Shown here: in pieces, positions 26,161 through 34,772 of the stretch
Layout: each line of letters begins with the position of its first letter
How positions within the stretch are numbered: the first letter of the stretch is position 1
Source: Pseudomonas fluorescens
Lineage (GTDB): Bacteria; Pseudomonadota; Gammaproteobacteria; Pseudomonadales; Pseudomonadaceae
NCBI RefSeq assembly: GCF_018614655.1
Contig: NZ_JAGGOG010000018.1
Location: forward strand, 1-64,000
DNA: 64,000 bases
Direction: 5' to 3'
Notes under the pieces: model-generated
Told to the model about the DNA's origin: nothing
Seen by the model: only the letters and a program-made list of their open reading frames with translations
Databases searched by the model: none
Program-made: the position numbers and the translations under genes

Positions 26161-26691
26161 CTAAACGTTTGGGTCACGCTTTAACTGCGCCAATACACTG
26201 AACGGGTTGGACCGCGTTACCTCGTCCTCGCTCGGCTCGGCCTCGTCATCGAGACCCTCCGGCTGCTGGCATTCTTCCGGATGATGAGCAGGCACAATGG
26301 GCAAGGCGAGCAGAAGCTCCTCCTCGATCAGTGCATGCAGATCCAATGGATCTTCGCCCAGTTCCAGCACGTCATAACCTTTCGGCAACGACTGGGTATT
26401 CGCACCCTCTTTCACCACAGCATAACTGCATTCGCTGTGGATCGGCAGGGTGACCAGCTCAAGACAACGCTGGCAAACCATTTTGACTTCAGTGTCGATA
26501 AAGCTGTGAATTACCACAGATTTACGTTCATCTCGTTCAAAAACGAATTTAGCCTGCACCGTACCGACATTGTCGGAAAGCGGGTCGCAGAGTCTCTCCA
26601 AATCGGCCAGCAGCACTTCACCTTGAAGGGTGGTGCCACGATCAGCCAATTTGCGCGGGTCAACGTGAGGTGGAATCGGGTCATTCAACAT
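26161..26691 (-). CDS. yceD: YceD (DUF177) protein
   Basis: A 176-residue DUF177 protein with a CQRCLE motif and an acidic C-terminal region. Homologues pair with rpmF; in plants and bacteria the family is linked to 23S rRNA accumulation. The start at 26691 lies only 9 nt below a consensus -10 box, so the message would have almost no leader. An alternative ATG at 26715 would lie within the promoter. Confidence 0.88.
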   Translation of the reverse strand: MLNDPIPPHVDPRKLADRGTTLQGEVLLADLERLCDPLSDNVGTVQAKFVFERDERKSVVIHSFIDTEVKMVCQRCLELVTLPIHSECSYAVVKEGANTQSLPKGYDVLELGEDPLDLHALIEEELLLALPIVPAHHPEECQQPEGLDDEAEPSEDEVTRSNPFSVLAQLKRDPNV

Positions 26692-26700
26692 AGGCGCAGC

Positions 26701-26728
26701 ATTATAGGGATGCACCCGGCCATGTCAA
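26701..26728 (-). promoter_or_regulatory. Consensus sigma-70 promoter of the yceD-rpmF-plsX-fab operon
   Basis: On the minus strand a perfect TTGACA (26728-26723) and a perfect TATAAT (26706-26701) are separated by 16 nt. Transcription should begin around 26692-26696, at or within a few bases of the yceD start codon. Confidence 0.8.
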
Positions 26729-26796
26729 AGGAAATTCAGCCCTGTCCGTCACCTGGCCACCTCGCTAGAATTCGCGACTGCCCTGAGGAGACGTCC

Positions 26797-27375
26797 ATGC
26801 TGCCTTTATTACTCGCTTCCAGCTCGGTTTATCGCCGGGAATTGTTGAACCGCCTGCACCTGCCGTTCACCTGCAGCTCACCGGATATCGACGAAAGCCA
26901 CCGCACGAACGAGACGGCCGTGGAGCTGGTCAAGCGCTTGGCCGAGGAAAAAGCCCGGGCGCTTACCGGCAGTCATCCAGCTCATCTTATTATCGGCTCC
27001 GATCAGGTGGCAACGTTCGACGGGCAGATCATCGGCAAGCCTCACACCTTTGAGAAGGCACGCGAGCAGTTGCTGGCAGCCAGTGGCCAGCAAGTCAGCT
27101 TTCTGACCGGCCTGGCAGTGTTGAACAGCGACACCGGACGCATCCAGGTCGACTGCGTCCCCTTCACCGTGCACATGCGCACACTGGACGTGGCGCGCAT
27201 CGAGCGCTACCTGCGAACCGAACAGCCCTACGACTGCGCTGGCAGCTTCAAGGCCGAAGGCCTGGGGGTGAGCCTGTTTCAACGCACCGAAGGGCCAGAC
27301 GCCACCAGCCTGGTGGGCCTGCCGCTGATTCGATTGGTGGATATGCTGTTGGCCGAAGGCGTGCAAATCCCCTGA
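26797..27375 (+). CDS. Maf/YceF-type nucleotide pyrophosphatase
   Basis: A 192-residue Maf-family protein with LLASSSVYRRELL at the N terminus, SDQVATFDG near residue 70 and CAGSFKAEGLG near 150. The YceF branch hydrolyses m7GTP as house-cleaning. GAGGAG precedes the ATG at 26797. It is divergent from yceD. Open frame continues far upstream of this ATG on the strand opposite yceD and is not coding. Confidence 0.88.
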   Translation: MLPLLLASSSVYRRELLNRLHLPFTCSSPDIDESHRTNETAVELVKRLAEEKARALTGSHPAHLIIGSDQVATFDGQIIGKPHTFEKAREQLLAASGQQVSFLTGLAVLNSDTGRIQVDCVPFTVHMRTLDVARIERYLRTEQPYDCAGSFKAEGLGVSLFQRTEGPDATSLVGLPLIRLVDMLLAEGVQIP

Positions 27376-27390
27376 ATACATCGCAAACCA

Positions 27391-27485
27391 AATGCGGGAG
27401 GGGCTTGCTCCCGATGGCGGTGGATCAGTCAATTTATCTGTCACTGACCCACTGCTATCGGGAGCAAGCCCCCTCCCACACTTTG
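27391..27485. repeat. REPIN of the GGGAGGGGGCTTGCTCCC class
   Basis: The arms GCGGGAGGGGCTTGCTCCCG and its inverted partner ending GGGAGCAAGCCCCCTCCCAC flank a spacer of about 40 nt. It lies between the convergent maf and sppA genes. Confidence 0.9.
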
Positions 27486-27506
27486 ACCTACACCAGGCTT
27501 GAGATC

Positions 27507-28496
27507 TCAGCGCAGCGTCGGCCCCTGGAAGCCCATATACAGCGCCAGCTTCTCAGCCACGCTGGCACCGAGCTTCTTGGAGAAGCGGTCAAACGGCGAT
27601 TCCTCAACCGTGAAATCCACCAGCTCTTTCTCGCCAATCACATCCCGCGCCACTGAACTGGCACTGCCCAGACCATCGATCAAACCCAGTGGCAGTGCTT
27701 GCTCGCCAGACCAGACCAACCCGGAGAACAGTTCAGGATGGTCTTTATCCTTGAGTCGATCACCCCGCCCCTGCTTGACGCTGGCGATGAATTGCCGATG
27801 AGTGGTATCCAGCACGCCCTGCCAGAACTGGGTTTCATCAGCCTTTTGCGGCTGGAACGGATCCAGGAACGACTTATGCTCGCCAGAGGTGTATGTCCGA
27901 CGCTCAACACCCAGCTTCTCCATGGTGCCGACAAAGCCGTAACCGGCCGCCGTCACACCAATGGAACCCACCAGGCTGGCCTTGTCGGCGTAAATCTGGT
28001 CAGCGGCGCTGGCGATATAATAGGCACCCGAAGCACCCAGATCGGAAATCACCGCGTACAACTTGATGTCCGGGTGCAAGCTGCGCAGACGACGGATCTC
28101 GTCATACACATAACCTGACTGTACCGGACTGCCTCCCGGGCTGTTGATGCGCAGGATCACGCCCTTGACCTTGGAATCCTCAAAGGCTGCCCGCAGGCTG
28201 CTAACGATATTATCGGCGCTGGCGGACTCCTTATCGGCAATCACCCCGCGCACCTCGATCAACGCAGTGTAACCGCCACTACGGGTGGCGCTTTTTTCCA
28301 TATCCATCAGTGGACTGAACAGCGCCAGCATGCCCAGCAGATAAACAAAGGTCAGCAGCTTGAAAAAGATCCCCCACCGTCGCGAACGACGCTGCTCCTG
28401 GACGCTGGCCAGCAAGGTTTTTTCCAGCAGCTTCCAGCTTTTGTCGTCATTGCTATCGGTATTGGCCTTTTCAGGCGCTTTCCACTCATCGGTCAT
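27507..28496 (-). CDS. sppA: Signal peptide peptidase SppA (short, S49 family)
   Basis: A 329-residue membrane serine protease. One transmembrane helix lies at about residues 41-62, the nucleophile S156 in DLGASGAYYIA and the general base K208 in SGEHKSF, 52 residues apart as in the Bacillus SppA. It degrades cleaved signal peptides. I start at the ATG at 28496. It follows the HAD gene by 21 nt. Confidence 0.9.
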   Translation of the reverse strand: MTDEWKAPEKANTDSNDDKSWKLLEKTLLASVQEQRRSRRWGIFFKLLTFVYLLGMLALFSPLMDMEKSATRSGGYTALIEVRGVIADKESASADNIVSSLRAAFEDSKVKGVILRINSPGGSPVQSGYVYDEIRRLRSLHPDIKLYAVISDLGASGAYYIASAADQIYADKASLVGSIGVTAAGYGFVGTMEKLGVERRTYTSGEHKSFLDPFQPQKADETQFWQGVLDTTHRQFIASVKQGRGDRLKDKDHPELFSGLVWSGEQALPLGLIDGLGSASSVARDVIGEKELVDFTVEESPFDRFSKKLGASVAEKLALYMGFQGPTLR

Positions 28497-28517
28497 GCCA
28501 TCCACCCCAACAAAGAC

Positions 28518-29180
28518 TTAATTGGCCTGACTGAGCCAGGCCTGCAATTCAGAAAAGCAGTCAATCGTCAGCCTGGGCTCGTACACCTGCAAGGCCTGGG
28601 CAGACTGGGCACCGTAGCTGACCGCCACGGAGTCCATCCCGGCGTTGCGCGCCATCATCAGGTCGAACGACGCATCGCCCACCATCAACGCCTGCCGAGG
28701 AGATACGCCACAATGGGCGAGGATCTGCTCCAGCATCAGCGGATGGGGCTTGCTGGCGGTTTCGTCCGCCGCACGGGTGACATCGAAATACGTTTCCCAG
28801 CCATGAGCCTTGAGCACCCGATCCAGCCCGCGACGCGCCTTGCCGGTAGCTACCGCCAGGTGATACCCCTCGGCACGGAAGGCCTCCATAGACTGCACCA
28901 CCCCGTCAAACAAGGGCGAAGGCTCAGCTTCCAGGGCAAGGTAATGATCGGCATAGTGCTGACGAAACACCACCAGCTCATCGTCGCCAATGTCCGGGTA
29001 CAGGGTGCGAATCGCTTCTGGCAGCCCCAGACCAATAATGCCCTTGACCGCCAGGTCGTCCCGCAGCTCATACCCCGAACGCGCCGACGCCATGTGCATC
29101 GACTCGACAATCCGACCAATGGAGTCGCACAGCGTGCCATCCCAATCAAAGATCAGCAGCTTGTAGTCAAGGCGCGACAC
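28518..29180 (-). CDS. HAD-family hydrolase (Gph-like)
   Basis: A 220-residue haloacid dehalogenase hydrolase. Nucleophile D12 and acid D14 are in FDWDGTLCDS, the lysine is in KPHP and the metal aspartate in GDASFDL, with a helical C1 cap at about residues 20-85. It probably dephosphorylates a small phosphate; phosphoglycolate is a common substrate but unproven. GTG start, 14-nt overlap with the rluC end. Confidence 0.87.
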   Translation of the reverse strand: MSRLDYKLLIFDWDGTLCDSIGRIVESMHMASARSGYELRDDLAVKGIIGLGLPEAIRTLYPDIGDDELVVFRQHYADHYLALEAEPSPLFDGVVQSMEAFRAEGYHLAVATGKARRGLDRVLKAHGWETYFDVTRAADETASKPHPLMLEQILAHCGVSPRQALMVGDASFDLMMARNAGMDSVAVSYGAQSAQALQVYEPRLTIDCFSELQAWLSQAN

Positions 29181-30126
29181 TCAGGCGCTCCACGGTCTTG
29201 GCCCACATGTCATCGACAGGCGCTTGCAGCTTCAACTCGCCACCATCAGGCAGCGGCACGGTCAGCATGTAGGCGTGCAGGAACAGGCGTTTGCCACCCA
29301 GATCTCGGATCTCCTTGGAGAAATCCTCGTCGCCGTATTTGGTATCTCCGGCGATCGCGTGGCCAGCATGCAGGGTATGGACGCGAATTTGATGGGTACG
29401 ACCGGTAACCGGCTTGGCTTCGACCATCGTGGCGAAGTCACCGAAGCGACGCAGCACCTTGAACAGGGTCAGCGCCTCCTTGCCCTCCTCGTCCACCTCG
29501 ACCATGCGCTCACCGGAACGCAGATTGCTCTTCTGCAGCGGCGCACGGACGCTCTTGATGGAGGTTGCCCAATTGCCACGTACCAGCGCCATGTAGCGCT
29601 TGTCCACGCCATCTCCGCGCAGGGCGGCGTGCAGATGGCGCAACATGCTGCGCTTCTTGGCGATCATCAACAGCCCGGAAGTGTCGCGATCCAGGCGATG
29701 CACCAGCTCCAACTCCTTGGCGTCCGGGCGCAACTGACGAAAGGCTTCGATCACCCCGTAGTTGAGGCCGCTGCCGCCGTGAACGGCGATACCGCAAGGC
29801 TTGTTGATCACAATCAGCGCCTTGTCTTCGAAGACAATCGACGCTTCAAGGCGCTGCAACAGCCCTTGGGCCAGAGGGACCGGCTCGTCACGCTCAGGCA
29901 CCCGTACCGGCGGCACACGGACGATATCGCCCGCCTGCAGCTTGTACTCGGGCTTGATCCGGCCCTTGTTCACGCGCACTTCGCCTTTACGCAAAATGCG
30001 GTAAATCAAGGTCTTGGGCACGCCTTTGAGCCTGGCAAGAAGAAAGTTGTCGATGCGTTGGCCGGCATATTCCGGCGAGACCTCAAGCAGCTGGACGCTG
30101 GGGGTCTGGGGGGCGGTAGTCGTCAT
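29167..30126 (-). CDS. rluC: 23S rRNA pseudouridine synthase RluC
   Basis: A 319-residue RluA-family enzyme. An S4 RNA-binding domain covers about residues 20-75, and catalytic aspartate D146 is in HRLDRDTSGLL. RluC modifies U955, U2504 and U2580 of E. coli 23S rRNA. It is divergent from rne, as in P. aeruginosa and E. coli. Confidence 0.92.
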   Translation of the reverse strand: MTTTAPQTPSVQLLEVSPEYAGQRIDNFLLARLKGVPKTLIYRILRKGEVRVNKGRIKPEYKLQAGDIVRVPPVRVPERDEPVPLAQGLLQRLEASIVFEDKALIVINKPCGIAVHGGSGLNYGVIEAFRQLRPDAKELELVHRLDRDTSGLLMIAKKRSMLRHLHAALRGDGVDKRYMALVRGNWATSIKSVRAPLQKSNLRSGERMVEVDEEGKEALTLFKVLRRFGDFATMVEAKPVTGRTHQIRVHTLHAGHAIAGDTKYGDEDFSKEIRDLGGKRLFLHAYMLTVPLPDGGELKLQAPVDDMWAKTVERLSVAP

Positions 30127-30155
30127 GGCGGCGATGATAACAATTTTTTATGGAA

Positions 30156-30184
30156 TTGAAGCACTTAATCATTGCTGCTATAGT
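30156..30184 (+). promoter_or_regulatory. Sigma-70-type promoter of rne
   Basis: TTGAAG (30156-30161) and TATAGT (30179-30184) are separated by 17 nt. Transcription should start near 30191, which leaves an untranslated leader of almost 700 nt before the rne ATG. Confidence 0.7.
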
Positions 30185-30190
30185 CGCGAA

Positions 30191-30885
30191 CGCCGCCAAA
30201 AGCGGCCTGGACAGAGGACTAGCGGCAAACTGCCGGCCCTGACCATCGCAATTCATCAGGACGCGAGGCCGTCCTACGGGGCTTTCGCCACCCTGGAAGG
30301 CTCGAGATTGTAACAAGCGCAGGTGACATGAGGCCTGAAGCGAGTGCAAAAAGCAGAGTAGATACTCGCCTTTTGCGCCGATATTTACGGCCAGTTCACA
30401 AAGTGCAGTCAGTCTTGAGCCAGACCACGGCGAATGCTTCGGAAACAACGCCTGTTACGAGCTGAGTGAGAGCACAGTCGCCCACACCCGGTCTTGTTTA
30501 GCCATGAGCGTGTTCTCCCCATTGGAGAACACGGTAAATGCCAACCCGCTGCGGATTCTGCGCGCGGCAGCACCCGAATTATCAGGGATACGTGTAGGGT
30601 GGAGATGCACAACCGTCGGACCGTGTAGCACTAGGCTTATATTTAGACGCTTCATCTCGTCCACAGTCGCCGGTTGATTCCTCCTCCTGACCTTAGCTTT
30701 TGTTGAAGTGGTGCCTTTGTCACCACCGCTAACAAGCAGGACGCGTCCGTCGCGATACCGGCCCACATTGGCGGGTTTTGCTGGACACTGGAGTGGCCAA
30801 CCACTCTTGACGCACCTGACACCGACCGTGAGAAGTCGTGTGTGCCGAACGCCGTTTCCGGCAGCCCGGAAACCGACGGTACAAC
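30191..30885 (+). promoter_or_regulatory. Long structured rne 5' leader (rne autoregulation region)
   Basis: No gene fits in this stretch of about 700 nt. It holds several hairpins, the clearest at 30510-30532: GTGTTCTCC, loop CCATT, GGAGAACAC, a perfect 9-bp stem. RNase E controls its own mRNA through 5'-UTR structures in E. coli, and a Pseudomonas-specific element (rne-II in Rfam) is known. A second repeat near 30865-30880 pairs GTTTCCGG with CCGGAAAC just before the start codon. Confidence 0.65.
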
Positions 30886-33800
30886 ATGAAAAGAATGCTG
30901 ATTAACGCAACTCAACCCGAAGAGTTGCGTGTTGCACTGGTAGATGGCCAACGCCTCTACGACCTGGACATCGAATCCGGTGCACGCGAGCAGAAGAAGG
31001 CCAACATCTATAAAGGCCGGATTACTCGCATCGAACCAAGCCTTGAGGCTGCCTTTGTCGATTTCGGCTCCGAGCGCCACGGCTTCCTGCCCCTCAAAGA
31101 AATCTCCCGCGAATACTTCAAGAAAGCCCCGGAAGGCCGCGTGAACATCAAGGACGTCCTGAGCGAAGGCCAGGAAGTCATTGTTCAGGTGGAAAAAGAA
31201 GAACGTGGCAACAAGGGCGCAGCCCTGACCACCTTCATCAGCCTGGCTGGCCGCTATCTCGTTCTGATGCCGAACAACCCGCGTGCCGGTGGTATTTCCC
31301 GCCGCATCGAAGGTGAAGAGCGCAACGAACTGCGTGAGGCACTGAACGGTTTGATCGCTCCGGCCGACATGGGCCTGATCGTGCGCACTGCCGGCCTTGG
31401 CCGCAGCAGCGAAGAAATGCAGTGGGACCTCGACTACCTGCTGCAACTGTGGACCGCTATCAAAGAAGCGTCCCTGGACCGTTCCGCGCCATTCCTGATC
31501 TATCAGGAAAGCAACGTGATCATCCGTGCCATCCGCGATTACCTGCGCCAGGACATCGGCGAAGTGCTGATCGACAGCGTTGAAGCCCAGGACGAAGCCC
31601 TGACCTTCATCCGCCAAGTGATGCCGCAGTACGCCAGCAAGATCAAACTGTACGAAGACAGCGTTCCGCTGTTCAACCGTTTCCAGATCGAAAGCCAGAT
31701 CGAGACCGCCTTCCAGCGCGTCGTCGAACTGCCTTCCGGCGGCTCCATCGTTATCGACCCGACCGAAGCCCTGGTGTCCATCGACATCAACTCGGCGCGC
31801 GCCACCAAAGGCAGCGACATCGAAGAAACCGCCCTGCAGACCAACCTGGAAGCGGCTGAAGAAATCGCCCGCCAACTGCGCCTGCGTGATATCGGTGGCC
31901 TGATCGTCATTGACTTCATCGACATGACCCCGGCCAAGAACCAGCGCGCCGTGGAAGAAAAAGTCCGTGAATGCCTGGAAGCCGATCGTGCCCGCGTACA
32001 AGTCGGCCGTATCTCGCGCTTCGGCCTGCTGGAGATGTCCCGCCAACGCCTGCGTCCATCCCTGGGCGAAAGCAGCGGTATCGTCTGCCCGCGTTGCAAC
32101 GGCACCGGCATCATCCGTGACGTTGAATCGCTGTCCCTGGCGATCCTGCGCCTGATCGAAGAAGAAGCCCTGAAAGACCGCACTGCCGAAGTTCGCGCAC
32201 AAGTGCCGATCCCGGTGGCCGCGTTCCTGCTCAACGAAAAACGCAACTCGATCACCAAGATCGAACTGCGCACCCGTGCCCGCATCGTCATCCTGCCGAA
32301 CGATCACCTCGAGACGCCGCACTTCGAAGTGCAGCGCCTGCGTGATGACAGCCCGGAAGCCCACACCAATCAGTCCAGCTACGAAATCGCTGCTGCCGCT
32401 GCCGAAGTGGAAGAAGTCCAGCCAGCCGCTGCGACCCGCACCCTGGTTCGCCAGGAAGCCGCCGTCAAGACCGCACCGGCCCGTGCCAACGCACCGGTTC
32501 CGGTTGAAGCCGCAGCGCCAGTTGCCGCGCCAGCCGCCATGCCTGAGCCAAGCCTGTTCAAAGGTCTGGTGAAGTCGCTGGTCAGCCTGTTCGCAACCAA
32601 GGAAGAGCCGGTTGCTCCGGCTGTGGCCGAAAAACCTGCTACCGAACGCCCTGCCCGCAACGAAGAGCGTCGCAACGGTCGCCAGCAGAGCCGTAACCGC
32701 AACGGTCGCCGTGACGAAGAGCGCAAGCCTCGCGAAGAACGTGCTCCGCGTGAAGAACGCGCACCACGTGAAGAGCGTCAGCCTCGCGAAGCCCGTGAAG
32801 AAACCCCGGCCGTAGCCCGTGAGGAACGTGCACCACGTGCCCCTCGCGAAGAGCGTGCACCACGCGCACCTCGTGAAGACCGCAAGCCACGTGGCGAGCG
32901 TGAAGAACGCGTGCGTGAACTGCGCGAGCCTCTGGATGCAGCTCCAGCCGTGGCCGCTGCCGCCACTGCCGAAGAACGCCCGGCTCGTCAGCCTCGTGAA
33001 GAACGTGCTCCACGCCCACCGCGTGAAGAGCGTCAACCTCGCGCCGAGCAAGCCGCAGCCGCCAGCGAAGAAGAAGAACTGCTGTCCAACGACGAGCAGC
33101 AACAGGAAGACGGTCAGGAGCACGCCGAAGGCGATCGCCCACGCCGCCGCTCCCGTGGCCAGCGTCGTCGCAGCAACCGTCGCGAGCGTCAACGTGATGC
33201 CAACGGCAACGTGATCGAAGGCTCGGAAGAGACCGGCGAAGCCACTGAAGACAACACCAGCGAACCAACTGGCGCCGAACTGGCTGCCGGCCTGGCCGTT
33301 ACCGCTGCGGTTGCCAGCTCGGTCATCAGCGCACCGGCTGAAGCCCAGGCCAATGAGCAAGCCGAACGCGCTACCGCTGCTGTCCAGGAACACACTGTTG
33401 TAGAGACGCCTGTCGTTGAAGCACCAGTGGTTGAAGCAACGACTCCAGTCGAAGCCCCAGCGGTTCCGGAAGTGGAAGTTGCACCGGTTCGTGAAGTTCG
33501 CGAAGCCCTGCCGGAAGTTGAAGTGGTTGCCGAACCAGTGGTGGTTGCCGAGCAACAGCCAGTGGTTGAAGCTGCCGTCGAAGCGCCAGTAGCCGAGTCG
33601 ACACCTGAAGTGCGTGAAGTTCGCGAAGAACAGACCGCATTCCAGTGGACTGCCGAGCCAGCCGCTGTTGTCGAAACACCAGCCCCTGCTCCGGTCGTGG
33701 AAGAAGCTCCAGCGCCTGTCGCTGAAGTGGTTGCTGCCGAGCCAGTCGCCGTTGTTGCCGAACCAGCGCCAGTCGTAGAAGCGCCAGTCGTTGCCGAAGC

Positions 33801-34122
33801 CACTCCAGTGGTAGAAGCCGCCCCTGTCAGCGCCCTGACCGAAAACGGTCGTGCGCCGAACGACCCGCGTGAAGTACGCCGTCGCAAGCGTGAAGCCGAA
33901 CGTCTGCAGAAGGAAGCCGAACTGGCTGCCGCTGCGGCTCCGGTCGTTGCCGAAGTTGCACCGGTTGTGGCTGAAGTCGTCGAGGCATCCGCCCCGGCAG
34001 TTGAAGCCGTGGTTGAGCACACCGCCCCTGCCATCGACGAGAACCTGCGTTCCGTTGAGGAAGTGGTCGAGCACAACCCTAAAGCCCTGGAAGAAGAGCA
34101 CGAGCCTAAACCCCTCGCCTGA
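30886..34122 (+). CDS. rne: Ribonuclease E
   Basis: A 1078-residue endoribonuclease and degradosome scaffold. The catalytic half includes an S1 domain (about residues 35-125) and a DNase I-like site with D300 and D343. The zinc link C401-P-R-C404 joins protomers. After residue 520 the tail is disordered: an Arg/Glu block with repeated PREER units (about 613-725), then a long Val/Ala/Pro/Glu region and a basic motif DPREVRRRKREAERLQ near the end. I start at the ATG at 30886, giving MKRMLINATQ as in orthologues. Confidence 0.95.
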   Translation: MKRMLINATQPEELRVALVDGQRLYDLDIESGAREQKKANIYKGRITRIEPSLEAAFVDFGSERHGFLPLKEISREYFKKAPEGRVNIKDVLSEGQEVIVQVEKEERGNKGAALTTFISLAGRYLVLMPNNPRAGGISRRIEGEERNELREALNGLIAPADMGLIVRTAGLGRSSEEMQWDLDYLLQLWTAIKEASLDRSAPFLIYQESNVIIRAIRDYLRQDIGEVLIDSVEAQDEALTFIRQVMPQYASKIKLYEDSVPLFNRFQIESQIETAFQRVVELPSGGSIVIDPTEALVSIDINSARATKGSDIEETALQTNLEAAEEIARQLRLRDIGGLIVIDFIDMTPAKNQRAVEEKVRECLEADRARVQVGRISRFGLLEMSRQRLRPSLGESSGIVCPRCNGTGIIRDVESLSLAILRLIEEEALKDRTAEVRAQVPIPVAAFLLNEKRNSITKIELRTRARIVILPNDHLETPHFEVQRLRDDSPEAHTNQSSYEIAAAAAEVEEVQPAAATRTLVRQEAAVKTAPARANAPVPVEAAAPVAAPAAMPEPSLFKGLVKSLVSLFATKEEPVAPAVAEKPATERPARNEERRNGRQQSRNRNGRRDEERKPREERAPREERAPREERQPREAREETPAVAREERAPRAPREERAPRAPREDRKPRGEREERVRELREPLDAAPAVAAAATAEERPARQPREERAPRPPREERQPRAEQAAAASEEEELLSNDEQQQEDGQEHAEGDRPRRRSRGQRRRSNRRERQRDANGNVIEGSEETGEATEDNTSEPTGAELAAGLAVTAAVASSVISAPAEAQANEQAERATAAVQEHTVVETPVVEAPVVEATTPVEAPAVPEVEVAPVREVREALPEVEVVAEPVVVAEQQPVVEAAVEAPVAESTPEVREVREEQTAFQWTAEPAAVVETPAPAPVVEEAPAPVAEVVAAEPVAVVAEPAPVVEAPVVAEATPVVEAAPVSALTENGRAPNDPREVRRRKREAERLQKEAELAAAAAPVVAEVAPVVAEVVEASAPAVEAVVEHTAPAIDENLRSVEEVVEHNPKALEEEHEPKPLA

Positions 34123-34136
34123 TTCCATCGGCTACT

Positions 34137-34173
34137 AAAAAGCCCCGCCTGAGTGATCAGGCGGGGCTTTTTT
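34137..34173. terminator. Bidirectional terminator after rne
   Basis: AAAAGCCCCGCCTGA and TCAGGCGGGGCTTTTTT form an 11-12 bp GC-rich stem with A and T tracts on each side. It serves both rne and the convergent mocA operon. Confidence 0.92.
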
Positions 34174-34187
34174 ATGTCTGCTCTCCA

Positions 34188-34772
34188 TTACTGATAATGC
34201 AATGCCTCTGGCACATCCACATCCCACAGCACGCCCGGATCATCGACCGACACTTCCAGCACCAAGGCCTGGGCAAACAAGGGCTTTGCGCCTCTATCCC
34301 CAGTCAGCGCCATCAGGGCAGGTCCGAACGAACGGCCAAACCCTACGGGGTGACCATACTGGCCCTCATGCACTGGAACGCTGATGCCGTCCTGCTCAAC
34401 CCCATCCACCACTTGCTCGATACTCGAAGACAAGACAAACGGCATGTCGCCCAGTACCACCAACCACCCTTCGCAAGCACCACTGGCCGCTACCGCCGCC
34501 GCGATGCTGTCGCCCATGCCTGTCGAGGACACAAGCAACACTTCACAGTCATGGGCCTGCGCCAGGCGAATGACTTCGGATCGATCAGGCGACGTGACCA
34601 CCCAGCGTTTGGCAACATTAGCCGGCAGATTGACCAACACCTGCTCAATCACCGGCCGCGTAGCGCCATCAAGACCCACACAAGGTGCCAGCAGCTTGTC
34701 CTGATCCACCTGCGCCCGAAAACGACTGCCCTGCCCCGCCGCCAGGATAATCGCGGTAATTGGCCCCCTCAA
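34188..34772 (-). CDS. Molybdenum cofactor nucleotidyltransferase (MocA/MobA-like)
   Basis: A 194-residue NTP transferase. The nucleotide loop is LAAGQGSRF at residues 10-18, with GDMPF near 108 for metal binding. As the last gene of the xdhC-hydroxylase operon it probably makes the cytosine dinucleotide form of Mo cofactor (MocA) needed by IorAB-type hydroxylases; guanylyl transfer (MobA) is the alternative. The start is TTG overlapping the xdhC stop (TTGA), so the codon choice is unusual but fits coupling. Confidence 0.82.
   Translation of the reverse strand: MRGPITAIILAAGQGSRFRAQVDQDKLLAPCVGLDGATRPVIEQVLVNLPANVAKRWVVTSPDRSEVIRLAQAHDCEVLLVSSTGMGDSIAAAVAASGACEGWLVVLGDMPFVLSSSIEQVVDGVEQDGISVPVHEGQYGHPVGFGRSFGPALMALTGDRGAKPLFAQALVLEVSVDDPGVLWDVDVPEALHYQ

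Noticed and set aside
26281..26796. Long N-terminal extension of the Maf protein
   Set aside because: It lies opposite yceD and over its promoter; the Maf fold starts at the ATG at 26797 with GAGGAG upstream.
30652..34128. Open frame of 1158 codons on the strand opposite rne
   Set aside because: It is a mirror of the biased RNase E codons: the translation is Phe/Gly/Arg-rich low complexity with no domain. The plus strand encodes an intact RNase E.
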